Positions 44,695 to 56,731 of a DNA stretch of 64,000 nucleotides are shown here, piece by piece; within the stretch, counting starts at the first letter, position 1, and every line of letters begins with the position of its first letter. The stretch is taken from positions 1,674,001-1,738,000 of the forward strand of contig OX596342.1 of the NCBI GenBank assembly GCA_951394405.1, read 5' to 3'. Source of the DNA: Coprinellus micaceus (lineage: Eukaryota > Basidiomycota > Agaricomycetes > Agaricales > Psathyrellaceae). The notes beneath the pieces are model-generated. The model did no database searches. It worked only from the letters and a program-made list of their open reading frames with translations, and was not told the origin of the DNA. Made by a program: the position numbers and the translations under genes.

Positions 44695-47616
44695 TCAAGC
44701 ACTGACACCCCCAGCTTTGATGCTGTTCAACCTCACTACCAGCGGCAGTAACGACACGTTCTCGCTGCTGGCGTAGAACTGGACGCAATCCAAGTGAATC
44801 TGTGGTGTAAGGTCGTGGTAAGCAGGAGTGGGCGATATGGATAAGGTTGGAGGAGTGCGTACTTGGAACCAGTGGTTAAAGTTGGCCTCGAACTTGCCGA
44901 GGATCTCCCACCGCTTGGACATACCGTCCAACTGTCCGTTCTTCTCGACTTCTTCGAGTGCTTTGTTTGAGGAATGGGTGAATTTGGTGGTATATTGGGC
45001 AAATGTTGCGCAGGTCACGATCAGCCTTGAATATGCCTGTTCATTCATTCGGTCAGGCCATGGACGCAAGGAATAAAGCGGGGAGATCCTTGCCTTGAGT
45101 AGCTTTGAGCTCGTCAGCATGCACTCCTTCAAACATGTATCCAAGAAATCCACATGATCCCTCAACAGCTGATCCACCGTCTTCACATCCTTCAACTTCT
45201 TATCCAGCTTCTGCCAATTCGGGTCGAGGACCTCAAACGTCGCAAACGCCAAAATTTGCTGCACAAACGCCAACATCCTCGCTCTCAAAAGACACACCCT
45301 CAGTCTCCACCTCTCGAAATCCTTATGCTCCTCTGGGAGGCTGCAGCGCCAGGGATGCGTCTTCTGGTCGATCCACATCGCTGACAGACTCTGCTCGACG
45401 TGCTTGAGGTGGAGGAGGAAACGGAAGAGGAGTTGGTACCGTAGGATGGTCTTTCGTGAGATGACGAGCGACATGGGGAACTTGACGGTATAGTCCAGCG
45501 TGAGGAAGTCGATGGCAACATCCTTCTTGCTACTGTTCTGCGCCTGGCCTCCATGCCCGGTCTGCGCTGCCTGGTGGTCATCGATACCCGGCTTCGCAGA
45601 CCCGTCTTCACCGTCGATCACCCCCGAGACGTTGACGATCCGGAGGAGGAAGTCGTACAGCCCGCTATCCGCCATCGTCACCTTCACGTCTTCTTTGAAC
45701 AGCGCGTCTTCGCCCTGAACGTCCCCGCCCAACGCGAGATCCAACAGGCTCTGGAGCTTGACTATAGAAGCTGACCGCGGGGATTTCCGCAGCTCGCTGT
45801 TCGAGAGGTCGAGGAAGTGTGTGAGGAAGGAGGCTTGTGAGAGGAAGAAATACCGCTTGAGGGCGCGTAGGCGAGGTTGGAGGCTTTGGCCCGTTGTAAG
45901 GTGGTTGAGGAGGGTGTCGTTGGCGTACGAATATGCCCGTTCGAGGAAGGTGTAGAAGTTCTCCTCGTCCATGAACAGATCCTCCTCCGTGTCGAGTTCT
46001 TTGAGCTCCATCCCACACTCCCGTATGACATTGAGGTACTTTCCGGCGAGAAGAATCTTGTGCTTCCATGCCTCCAGTAATGGCGGTATGCAGGCACCGC
46101 CAGGGAACCGGCCGCCTGCTGACCTTGGTGGAGGCACGCCTGCCAAATGCCTCTTCGACCCTGACGACGTTGACCCATCCCTTAGCGTATATCTCCGCTC
46201 CCAATACTCATCCGTATAATCCATCTCCAAAATGCCTCTGTCAATGAACTTGCTCTCCTTCACCAATAGCTCCTCGTACGGATCCACCAGCTTCCCCGTC
46301 GTCACCCATCTCCTCAACATCTCAACATACGGTTTCGCCGCTGCCCGTAGCAAGGTCTTGTATATCGTGTGCGCAGTGGGATCGCCCGCCATGTTCTGCA
46401 TCCGGTCGTAAATGATCGTCAGGACTTCCCCACCCTTGACGTAGATGTTACTCGACGAGTCCCCAGCTCCGGTTGAGAACTCGGACAAGACAGCTTTGAG
46501 TCGCGCACCTCCCAATCCAAGTGCCTCATTCCTCGCCCGTTCCTCTTCATCCGTTTCGTCTTCGTCCTCCTCTCCTTCGCCTTCCGATAGCAACGAGTTC
46601 GATGATCCCGTATCGTCCAGCTCCAGGATGAGCTGGTATATCAGCGATAGCGTGTGGATGGTTGGATGGACGTAGAACCAGAGTTTCTGGAGGGAGAAGG
46701 AGGGCGATGTGGAGAAGGCGTGTTCGAGTTGGCTGAGGAGTGTTTGATAGTCTTTCAGCATATCACGGATGGCCGCGCATAACGCGTGATTAACGAGCCC
46801 GTAGTCGAGGTGACTTCGATGTTCGACGAAGGCATAGATTGCAGTGTAGTATGTGCCCAGTGGGAGGATCCTTTCGACCAGGTCGCGTAACGAGGCGTCT
46901 GTAAAGGGCGTACATGTTGGAGAAAGGCCATACTGTTCCCAGAAGGGGCGCACCTAGCGACGATGATACCACGAATTGGATCCCTCTCAGTGGATCGTCG
47001 TCTTCAGGCGAGTAGTCGGGGTGGTACCTGATATACTCTCCTTCGATGCCCTAATATCCACACCTCAACTTCCACAGGAGGTGGAGGACAGGTCTAACTC
47101 ACCATAAGCACGAACAACAAATCCTCCAGAATCAACGCTTCCTGGATTTCCAAGGGTGCACTATCCAATGCGGGCTGCTTCGCCTTTCCCTTCCCGTTGA
47201 CATTCGCGCTTGAACCCGGCTGCACTGTAGCATATGCTGCCCCTCGATAGTTGCTCGATGCCGGTTGTTGCTCCCTCGGTGCACTTCGATGGTTGCCGGG
47301 CTGTCCGTAGCTCGTAGCGATGCCTCCGGAAACGACGCGTGAATTCAGAGGCGCCCGAACAAACGAAGATTCAGCGATGAAGGACGACTCATGCGCTTGA
47401 GCTAGTCGATACAAAAACTTGAGAACTCCTCACTCGGTAACGTGGCATGTACACACCGTCCAAGGCTGCGTCGTCCTCCGCATCCTGGTGGGCCGAAGAC
47501 ATCCTATTCCTCCTCACAGACGCGATCGTGGTTGTAATCTTGGTGTACTCCTTCGTCGAGAGTCCAATATTTTTCTTGCGAGCCCCAACACGCGACCGGG
47601 GAGTGTATGGATCCAT
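44695..47616 (-). CDS. Gamma-tubulin complex component 2 (GCP2/Spc97/Alp4 family)
   Basis: A core subunit of the gamma-tubulin small complex that nucleates microtubules at the spindle pole body. The disordered N-terminus (MDPYTPRSRVGARKKN) leads to LILEDLLFVLMGIEGEYIRY and the GRIP1 domain: SLRDLVERILPLGTYYTAIY, LDYGLVNHALCAAIRDML, LQKLWFYVHP, DEYWERRYTLRDG, HKILLAGKYLNVIRECG. GRIP2 follows: SLVISRKTILRYQLLFRFLL, FATFEVLDPNW and FLDTCLKECML. About 900 residues. An intron at about 46895-46950 joins SSSL to DASLRDLVERI, so the MRPFWEQYG frame there is not coding. A 55-base intron near 47405-47459 joins exon 1 to the rest. The start is inferred. Confidence 0.9.
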
Positions 47617-47964
47617 GATGAGCAGGAGTAGGAAGACGGTTCGAGTTGAAGCGCGTCCCCTGATTTGATCGCGCCGTGCTAGTGATTTCAAGTTCAGGTC
47701 CCGTTTTGAAGTCCGACGGCGCCAAAATCGGGCGTCGAGCGCCTGATGCCTCTGGTGGTAATCATCGCAATCGCGTCAACAAACGACAAGTAGGCCGCAT
47801 TGGACAGGCGAGGGCTTGTGTACGTATACGGGAATGGGCAAGTTCAACTTTACAAACTGGTAACAAAGCGCACGAGAGTCTGGTGCCATGTGGGTAAATA
47901 AGAGGCAAATATCGAAAAGCGGCGAAAAGGGAAGAAGTGGTGTTGATAATGCCGGTGTCAGACA

Positions 47965-49760
47965 CTAGTACCCAGAGTTGTGTAAATATCGTATAAGCGC
48001 CAATTGCGGGCCCTTGTGGTCATTGTAGAACTCGGTGACATCCAAACTTGGCTTGAGGCCCCACTTGCCATGCGCCGTATCAAACGCGACACTGTAGACA
48101 AAGCGGTAAAAGGAGATATGTTGTTCAAGACGAGCTGGGCCACGAATATTAGCTTTCACTGCCACACGCAGCGATCTCCAGTTCCTCGGCATAATGGAGA
48201 AGCGGAAGGAATTGATTTTATCCTCCAGGATACGGAGCGGCTCCGCCGCAGAAAATCGTAGTTGTGGGCCTTGTCCTACAGCTGTGAAGGTAACCAACTG
48301 AAGCGTGGGTGTGAGCGAGGTGAGCATGTTCAGGTAGTGAATTACGAGTTGATTACTGAAGCCGCCTGAGATTGCAAGGTAAGCAACGAAGGAATGCACG
48401 CCCACGTTGCAACAAACGTACTGAGATGAATCGAAAGAACGATGTCCAACATCTCTATCTTATGAAACCTGTGCAGCCAGGTAAAGAGATCATGGCTTGC
48501 AAACCAGAGGTGAAACTCCGGGAAAGTGTCGGGTTGCGGGGTAAGCGTGGGCCCCGCCAGGAATCGGAGTTCCCGAAGAGTTTGACGATGTGAGGGCAAA
48601 GATGAGGTAACGTGCTTGCGAAGATTTACGAACCCCAGGTCGGAGACCCCTCGACGTCGAACAATCAGTGAGTACCTGTCGGAAGCCGGCCCTCCGACAT
48701 GGAACGTATTTAAGCCCTGGTAGCCGCGTATGTAATCGGCCATGGGCTGAGAGGATATCTCCACCTTGATGACTTTGAGGCGGATTCCCGCGGTGTGCAA
48801 GGCAAACCATGTCTGATCTTCAAACTCCCGGTTATTGCACATTTGAAGCGACGTCAGCCTGGAAAGGAACTGCGTCGAATTCGGGGAGTTGGGGAGCACT
48901 AACGCCCTGGCGTTGATGACCCTTAGGGAAAGGGGGTACTTGTGTTGAGCCTGGTACTCATCCGCAATGGAGGCGAGTGACAAGGGATTTGGCGTCGTTC
49001 CTGGCTCGAGCTCCAGCCGTTCCAGCGCAGCGGATGCGACAATCATGCGGCGGACGGCAGCCATCGTGTCATTTTCGCGCTGGCCACGGACTGCCCCGCT
49101 GAACGTGAAGCAGGCGAACTGAAAAGAAAGAGACGTGATCCGATTGAGGATAGGCTGGGATAAGGTGAGGCTGAAGCCTGGGGTACCCTTCAAGAAGACG
49201 AAACTAATCGTCTTCAGAAGGGGTAGCCTCGCCATGGCTGCCCTAACCCCCCGGTTCAATGCATCAAGGTCAACCCACCTGATCCAATTGTAGGTTAGTC
49301 GGCTGCCCTGGTGAAGGCCTAGTGAACTCACTGTATTGTATGAAGTGCCTTCATCTTCCTGACCAGGGTGGTCAAATTCTGCCATGTAGCTTTGTGATTG
49401 CTTGGATAGTGATGCCCTTCAAGTCGGAGTACTCGTGTAAGCGTGTCAAAGGAGCTCGACCTGGAAGCCATCGCCTGGACCTTTGCCGGGTCTCGCGGCA
49501 GCGTAATGCTTTCGAGGGCGAGGTGCTTGACCATGTTGTCCACCTTCCGACACACTAGACGAAGCGAGCGCAAGGACTTTTTTGCCATGAGCTAGAAGAT
49601 AGCATGAGCAAGGGCTTCATATCTTCCTAAAGGATCCGGTGCTCCCTACCTCGTCTCTTTCAGATAGGATCTTCAAAAAAACTTCCATCGGAAGACCTAG
49701 GAGGGAGGGCTCCGCCGGGAGCACTGCAGCCTGTGAGTTAAGCGCCCGTTGCGAGTTCAT
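47965..49760 (-). CDS. F-box-like / leucine-rich protein
   Basis: A protein of the large agaricomycete F-box family, likely a substrate receptor of SCF ubiquitin ligases. Exon 1 starts MNSQRALNSQ and holds the F-box LPMEVFLKILSERDE. It is joined over an intron to LMAKKSLRSLRLVCRKVDN, completing the F-box. The rest has irregular leucine-rich segments such as LTTLVRKMKALHTI and LRELRFLAGPTL. A further intron joins VLSIHLS to GFSNQLVIHYL. It ends YLHNSGY. Both the first exon and the last codons contain the TAAGCGCC motif. About 535 residues. The target is unknown. Confidence 0.7.
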
Positions 49761-50150
49761 CGCGGCCGTTTATGTTGGCGGTATATGGGCTGGTGAAAAG
49801 TGACAATGTGTTGGGACCTTTGAGATCGAAGGGACTGCGAAGAGAGCTAGACCACCCAGGTGGTGTAGCTGTCTATCGCAAGTCGGTGCTGCGGATCTAG
49901 AGGGGCGAACTCAACTATATATAAGACCCAGAAGTTGTACAAATAGAACAAGACAAGGGCAAGCATACACAAAGGCTGCAGTGGCTGAATGGACTAGTAT
50001 TGAAAATGGAACGAAGAAGCCGCCAAGACGATCAAGAAGCGAGAGGTATCTTTGTATGCCTGGTCTAACCCCCGTAATCGTAAGTTAACCAGGGCACCTG
50101 CAGGGACTCACATTCAAGTTTCGACATAACCACGCCGCCAGGTTCGCGCC
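49761..50150. other. Spacer between F-box gene and P450-3
   Basis: The promoter of the F-box gene and the 3' region of P450-3. Nothing else recognised. Confidence 0.5.
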
Positions 50151-52126
50151 TCATTCTTCCAGCATCCTCCCCACTCGCAGCTTGAAGTCGCACTTGAAAG
50201 GTAGTGGCTTCCTGTCAACACAGTCGCAATCCTTGTAAGCTCGAAAAGTTTTGGGAAAACGCAATCCCACTTACGCAACCATTTGGCTCAACACCTCGAG
50301 CTTCAATGTGACCGGGTTTCCGTCTTCATCCTTGGGAGGCTCAACGTCAAAGGTCGCCAAGAGCGATGTCGCTAGCAGGAACAGTGCGTCGTTGCTAAAA
50401 TGTATTCCAGGGCAAATACTTGGATGCGATGAATTGAAGTGAGTCACTGGATGCTCCAGTCAAGAACAGCAGAAAAGCTCACCGGCGTCCAAACCCGAAG
50501 GCCGCAACCCCAGGGTCGGGGACAGATTCATCGATCTTGCCATCCTTCAAATACCGCTCTGGGATGAAGCTGAACGGCTTCTCGAACGTTTCGGGGTCAT
50601 GCATGATAGCCCAAGAGTTCGCCAGAACAATGGTGCCTTTGGGAATGAAGTAACCGTCGTACTCATCATCCGTGCTAGCAGTATGTGGGACTCCGAGGGG
50701 AGTAACGGCGTGCCAACGACCTAGCTCCTTGACAACGGCGTGTACATATGGAAGGGAAGGGCGATCAGTTACGAGGGGTAAGCGCCCATGGCCAATGACG
50801 TTGTCTATCTCGGCCTGCGCTTTCTTTTGGATATCAGGGTGGGATGCGAGAGCTAGGATTAGCGCCGTGGCCGACGCTACGGTAGTGTCCGCTCCGGCTG
50901 CACGCTCGCTTAGTCTCCTGTATGATAGGAGGGGATAGGAAACCATACCGACGTAAGCGGCCGCACAGACACGCATAGCTCGCTCTTCCGCCTCCTGTCG
51001 ATCGGGTGCGTCCTCGTCCGGTAATTCCTCGATGAAGGAAGTCGCCATGCTTGGGTGTACGCTCCGTTTGCCTTGTGCCTTCCGCAATTGTGAGTACAGC
51101 TGGTATTGTCAGATGAACAGAGGCGCGCACCATGCCGGACTTCGCCTCACTGTACGGCAATGCCACTGCCTGTCGAGTGATCTCAACTGTCTTCCTGAAC
51201 GCCTTCTGGAAGCCAGCCCCGGGTACCCACTCGGGAACATGCTTGAGTACCGGGAAGATGTTGACCCAGTACTTTCCAGGAGTCATTGCGTTCGCAAACG
51301 CCTCTATGATGGACTCGGCATGGCGGATAAACAACTCGTTCTGGTTCATGTCGTCGATACCGTACGAGCTCCGCATGATGGCTTTTCCGAAGTATCTACA
51401 GCAAGCCTCGGGTGAGTCTGCCGCTCTTATTGTTCGGGCTATGGGGGGAGAACACGCACAGCCTTATGTGGTCTGGGAAATCTGAGGGACATTCCTTGAG
51501 TTTGCGAAGGAAACTCTCCCTTTCCTCGATCATGATGGGGTGGTACCGCTCGACAACATTGTGGTTCATTTGCTGGTGAAAAGAGCGACGATACGCCTTC
51601 CACTTTGACCCATACGGCATCGTACCGAATGACCAGTTATGCTCTATCCTGTTGGATATTGAGCGAGAGTAAGTCAACCTCCCGTTTGTGGCAGGTGGAA
51701 AATGCTTACAATTCCAAGGATGGCATGGACGCTCGAGACGAGTAGCTGACAGCACGCTTCTCCAGGAGCTCGACTGCGTGGGGTAGGGAGCTTAGGACGA
51801 TGATCCCTTGGCCCATGGCCGTCATGTATACCATACCGCCTAGGTTGAAACATGATTAGGGAGGAATACTGAAGGATCTATTCAGGAAAAGGCGCACCAT
51901 ACTCCTTGCACAGCCTGGTATACACCTCCCATGGGCGCTTGTTAGGGTTAGGTATTTGCAGAGCGTTCCCTAAGAGGGGAAGGCCTTTCGGGCCAGGAGG
52001 CAACGGCAGCCGACGAGGATTGCGCCTTCTCCGAGCTATGAATGCATGTGTAAGGAGGACTATAATCGAGGCTACACTGGCGAGGAGCAGTGTTTGGGTG
52101 ACAGATGGGGGAAGCAAGGAGGTCAT
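50151..52126 (-). CDS. Cytochrome P450 monooxygenase (P450-3)
   Basis: The left member of a tandem pair with P450-4. Eight exons: an anchor (TLLLASVASIIVLLTHAFIA), PRRLPLPPGPKG, the C-helix WKAYRR, AGADTT in the I-helix, KELGRW, TDDEYDGYFIPKG, PERYLKDG and the haem loop FGFGRR / ICPGIHF split by an intron. Introns after the I-helix motif and inside the FIPKG-MHD region, present in P450-1, -2, -5 and -6, are missing, so the micro-exon is fused to its neighbour. PGIH replaces the PGRH of its twin. The start is the ATG at 52126. The C-terminus ends GRMLEE. Confidence 0.9.
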
Positions 52127-52663
52127 CCTCACACTGAGAAAACTCAATGGATAGCCGCAACATTCTTATGTGGGCCATGTGATTCGTCAGCTAGGTAGAA
52201 GAGGAAAGTGCCAGACGCCACGAACTTTTAATCTTGGCTTTCTTGGTCGTTCCTTTTGTATGGGCGCTTATGTACGATTCATCCGAGTCGGAGATAACGA
52301 TCACCTGGCCATGGGAGGGTACTCAAGCCGTGAAGCCCATATAAAATGAGACCAAGGATGACGTCGTGGGTGGTGACGCTCTTCGAATGGTGAGAAGATG
52401 ATGCAGAAGAATGGCATCGTCCTCCCCCGGGGGTAAAGATGTTGCTGCCACAATCTCTTGACTTGAGGCAAGTCCAGCTTCCGGACTTCCAGTGCACATT
52501 TCGCACACTTGCAGAGAAACTGTCTCCGCCAGACCTATATCAATTAGACGAGTCTCAGTACACTGTACAAGTAAGATTGTACGTTCAGTGTTCGGAAGCA
52601 GGCTGTTGCGTTTCTGATTCTTGGTATGTCCGGTGCGGAATATGCACCGAGAGCGTGATACGA
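52127..52663. other. Spacer between P450-3 and P450-4
   Basis: The P450-3 promoter with the motif TAAGCGCCC (sense to the gene) at 52261-52270, and the 3' region of P450-4. No other gene seen. Confidence 0.5.
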
Positions 52664-54655
52664 TCAGACCTCCCTTCCTGACCGCAATTTGAAGTTGCAC
52701 TCGAAAGGCAGTGGCTTCCTGTCGCAAGCCGCACCAGCGTCAGCTCAAGGAAACACCAATGGGCAGAATTCTGACTCACGCAACGATCTGGCTGAGGACC
52801 CTCAGCTCCAACGCGACAGGGTTTCCAGATTCATCGATGGGAGGAGAAATGTCGAAGGTGGCGAGCAGGGATGCTGCAAGCAAGAATAAACCATCGTTGC
52901 TAAAATGACGTCCAGGGCAGATTCTGATTGCGAAGAGTTACTCAAGTCAGCGGTTGTCGGATGAATGAGAGTTTGGGAAATGGTGGAGTGCTCACCGGCG
53001 TCCAAATCCAAAGGCAGCAGCTTCGGGGTCGGGGGTGGACTCATTCTCCTTGCCATCTTTCAAATATCTCTCGGGGACAAAGTCGAAAGGCCTTTCAAAC
53101 GTCTCGGGGTCGTGCATAATAGCCCAAGCGTTCGCCATAACGAAGGTTCCCTTGGGAACGTAATAACCTTCGTACTCGTCGTCGGCGGTGGTGCAGTGCG
53201 TGATACCGAGAGGCGCGACGGTGTGCCAACGGCCGAGCTCCTTCACAATCGCCTGAACGTATGGAAGGGAGGGGCGGTCAGTAACCACAGGTAAACGTCC
53301 TTGGCCGATGACGCTGTCCAGTTCTGCCTGCGCTTTCTTTTGGACATCGGGGTGGGTTGCGAGGGCCAGGATGAGGGCTGTAGCCGAGGCTACGGTAGTG
53401 TCCGCCCCAGCTATGCGTTGACTCAGCTCTCCGTAGTGAGACACAGGAGCTTGTCTCAGCGGACCTACCGATATACGTTGTGGCACAAACGTGCATAGCT
53501 CGTGCATCCATTTCCTGTCGATTGGGAGCGTCCTCATCGGGTAGTGAGGCAATGAAAGAAGCCGCCATACTCGGGTGGATACTCCTTTTCCCCTCCGCCT
53601 TTGTGAATCGTCAGCGCGACTAGTCGACATTGGCATTGAATGTAGATGTACTGACCAAGCCAATTTTGGCCTCTCTATAGGGCAATGCCACTGCCTTCCT
53701 AGTGATGTCGACCGCCTTCTTGAACGTCTTTTGGAATCCAGCTCCGGGCACCCAGCCAGGAATATGCCTGAGTATCGGGAAAATGTTGACCAAGTACTTG
53801 CCTGGGATGATAACGTCCCCAAACGCGTCCACGATTGACTCGGCGTTATGAATAAACAACTCATTTTGGTTCATATTGTCGATGCCATATGCGGTCCGCA
53901 TAATGACCCTTCCGAAGAGCCTATACAGTGATGCTCGGGTTAGTTGATTTTCTGCTTCACGCAACAGGGGGAGGAGCTACGGACAGTCTGAGGTGGGTGG
54001 CGAAATCCTCAGGGCACTCCTTGAGCTTGCGAAGAAAAACGTCTCGCTCTTCGAGCATGATGAGATGGTACCTCCCGACGACATTCTGATTCATCTGCTG
54101 GTGGAACTCCCGACGGTACGCCTTCCACGTCGGTCCGTACGGCATCGTGCCGAATGACCAATCTTGTTCAATCCTGTTGAGTTATTCGATGTTGGAGCGA
54201 GTCTGGCTTCTCTCCATGGAACACGGGCTCGGGGGAACACTCACAAATCCAAGGCCGGGATGGAAGGTCGAGATGAGTAACGGACAGCGCGCTTCTCTAG
54301 AAGCTCCACTGATCGGGGTAAAGAGCTCAGGACTAGGATCCCTTGGCCCATGGCTGTCATGTAGACCATACCGCCTACATTGACATTGTAAGGCATCAAA
54401 GATGGATTTGTTCATGAAATACATACCGTATTCCTTGCACAGTGCAGAATATGCCTCCCATGGGTGCCCATTAGGGTCGGGTATCTGTAGAACATTCCCT
54501 ATGACAGGAAGACCTTTGGGACCAGGTGGGAGCGGCAACCGACGAGGGTTGCGCCTGCTCCGAGCTACGACTGCACGCACGATGAGAACAGCAACCAAGC
54601 CCGTACCAGCGAGAAAGAGCGATCGAGAGAGGGAAAGTGAAAGTAAGGAAGGCAT
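52664..54655 (-). CDS. Cytochrome P450 monooxygenase (P450-4)
   Basis: A tandem duplicate of P450-3 with the same eight-exon plan. Anchor (SLFLAGTGLVAVLIVRAVVA), PRRLPLPPGPKG, WKAYRRE, the I-helix AGADTT, KELGRW, ADDEYEGYYVPKG, PERYLKDG and FGFGRR / ICPGRHF. The C-terminus ends KLRSGREV. The frame is intact. The two genes read in the same direction with about 540 bases between them, a recent local duplication. TTTAAGCGCCC lies 284 bases upstream, in sense to the gene. Likely an ER monooxygenase; the substrate is unknown. Confidence 0.92.
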
Positions 54656-55113
54656 CTTCAGGTTGGAAACCCCCAACCTATTGTCGTGGCAAGCTTATGT
54701 ATGTCTGGATTGAAGCTGGGCATAAGCACAAGGGAGTGTCATTTTCGGAATGCTCCTCTTCTTCCATCAGTCAGCATTGTCCCCGCGACTGCGCACAGAA
54801 GACACCGACTGAAATGAGATGGAAGTCGGCGGAAGTCAGAAAGACGCTGGAAAAGATCTAGAGGAAGCCGTGAAACGCCGCGACACCACAAGAACACGCC
54901 GGAGTTTGAATCACGGCTTTTTCCGGCTTCGTCTGAACGGGCGCTTAAATAGCGAGCATTTTCAATATTGAGTGAGGAGGCTGCAGGCAATCCTTTCCTG
55001 GCGAATCTAGACAGTGGATTAATTATTATGAGACTATAATTCCTAAGCGAAAGGAGTGACGATATGGTCGAGCTACGATATAGACGACACCGTCGTTGAG
55101 AGGGATGCTAGCC
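54656..55113. other. Spacer between P450-4 and hydrophobin 2
   Basis: Promoter of P450-4, including the motif at 54939-54949, and the 3' region of hydrophobin 2. No other gene. Confidence 0.5.
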
Positions 55114-55572
55114 TTAGAGGGAGACGTTGATGGGAGTACAGCCAACAGCAATGAGGCCGTCTGAAAAGAGAACGAGTCAGTATGTTGGGCGGGGCCACTG
55201 TCGCAAGTATGCATATAAATCTTACTGTAATGGTTATTTTGGCAGCAGACCTGCTGCGAAGTGCTGTGCAGTAATCAGCTCATACATCGTCTCACTAGAC
55301 ATCAGTGCTACACACCAGCTATTTCCTCCAATCGCTGCGATACTCAGGGGAGAGCAGTTGGACCCGACCATGCCAGTGAGGTCGCTGACGTCGATGCCGA
55401 TGAGCTGCATGAGGAGGCTGGTCTTCTTATCAACGGCCTCGATCTCCTGGGCCTGGTTGCAGCACTGGATGGTGCCACCGTTGCACTGAGCGGCAGCCTG
55501 GGGACCAGGGGCGGCGGCAGCAAAGGCGAAGAGAGAGGCAGCGGTGGCGAGGACGACGACGCGGGTGAACAT
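55114..55572 (-). CDS. Class I hydrophobin 2
   Basis: A paralog of hydrophobin 1, inverted. Three exons encode a signal peptide (VVVLATAASLFAFAAAAP) and eight cysteines: C in AQCNGG, CC in IQCCNQ, C in SNCSP, C after GNSW, CC in QQVCCQNN, and a last C in AVGCTPINVSL. About 110 residues. It also shares the promoter blocks and the CTCTCAAGCC leader element. Secreted and self-assembling at air-water interfaces. The two genes are 14 kb apart with P450s and housekeeping genes between. Confidence 0.94.
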
Positions 55573-56731
55573 GTTGAAAGGTTGGTGGTTGGTAATGTGA
55601 GAGAGTTGAAGGAGTGTGGTTGGGTGGATGAGAAGGCGAAAGGCTTGAGAGAGGCTGGAGTGATGAAAATCAAGCCAGCTAAAGCCAGGTTATATAGCCT
55701 ATGCCCACCAAATAAAACGTAAACAGTGTACCAAAGGGTTGCCGAGGCTGTGCTGCGGTTATGTCTTCTATCCAGGGTCCTGCGCCGAGGCAACAGGTCA
55801 AGTACAGTATGACGAGCGCCCAAGGGTTCGATTAGCGGTCTTGTTCGCTTTAAAAAGATCCGCCCCGACACCTCTGCCATAACAGGCTTTGTTCATCCCT
55901 AACAGGGCATGTGGAAGAGGCCTTACCGTGTTTCGCGGAGCTCAGGGAAGGGCGGTCTGTGGGCGCCTCGGAGTCGTCCGGAACTCACTCGGCTCCGCCC
56001 CATCTCTTGCATACTATAGGGACCCCTATTGGGCATCTATCTCAAGCTGCAAGCGTTGACCACTCCCTGTGCAATGTCCACTCCTTGAGGTGCGGGCTGC
56101 CGGGTACTGTGTAAGTGCCGAGCAGGCTAGAGTCTAGGAGTCGACTTACGCAAACTCATGTTACGCAGGGCATCGCGAAGCGCGACCCTGAACATACCCA
56201 CCTCCTCGGCGTCCGAGTCCTGTACCAGAACACATTGCCACCACCTCCCATAAGCTCCCTTGACAAAAATAGCTAGGGACTAAATTGACGTTGATCTTCA
56301 AAGTCGCTAGCCCACAGCTGGCGGGTAGCTATCCCGAGACGCAAGAGACCCGAGCGGGACACCCGGGGCTCTCAACAACGTTGCGGCGTCGCAAACAGGC
56401 CAGTGGGACGGACTGGAATGACTTGACAAAGAGATCACCTTGGCACCAACCTAGACGGACTTCTCCATGCTATCTCTCCGTCGAACATCCAGGTACATCC
56501 ACCGCAGCTACACACCCAAGGTAACCCAATTGGAGGGTCATGGGGCGTATCTCAGTGACGCACTTCAAGTGCCACCCATTCAGTTGTGATGCAACGTTGC
56601 AGAATGACCCACCGTTTCCCCGGCATGCCAGGTTTACGCTTGCTTGGATCTCTATAGATATCCAGGGACATGTCTAAGGTGCTTTTGAGGTACTCACGAA
56701 TGACTTGGACGTGAAACGGAGACCTACTCCC
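55573..56731. other. Intergenic region between divergent hydrophobin 2 and P450-5
   Basis: The left end holds the hydrophobin promoter. The remaining kilobase has only short chance frames. Confidence 0.5.
55690..55715 (-). promoter_or_regulatory. Core promoter of hydrophobin 2
   Basis: On the minus strand TTATTTGGTGGGC is followed by GGCTATATAACCT. The TATA element is about 118 bases before the start, matching hydrophobin 1. Confidence 0.6.

Noticed and set aside
46899..46953. ATG reading MRPFWEQYG as start of the gamma-tubulin complex gene
   Set aside because: Conserved family sequence (EDLLFVLM, GIEGEYIRY) lies upstream, and a clean intron joins SSSL to DASLRDLV, so this is intronic.
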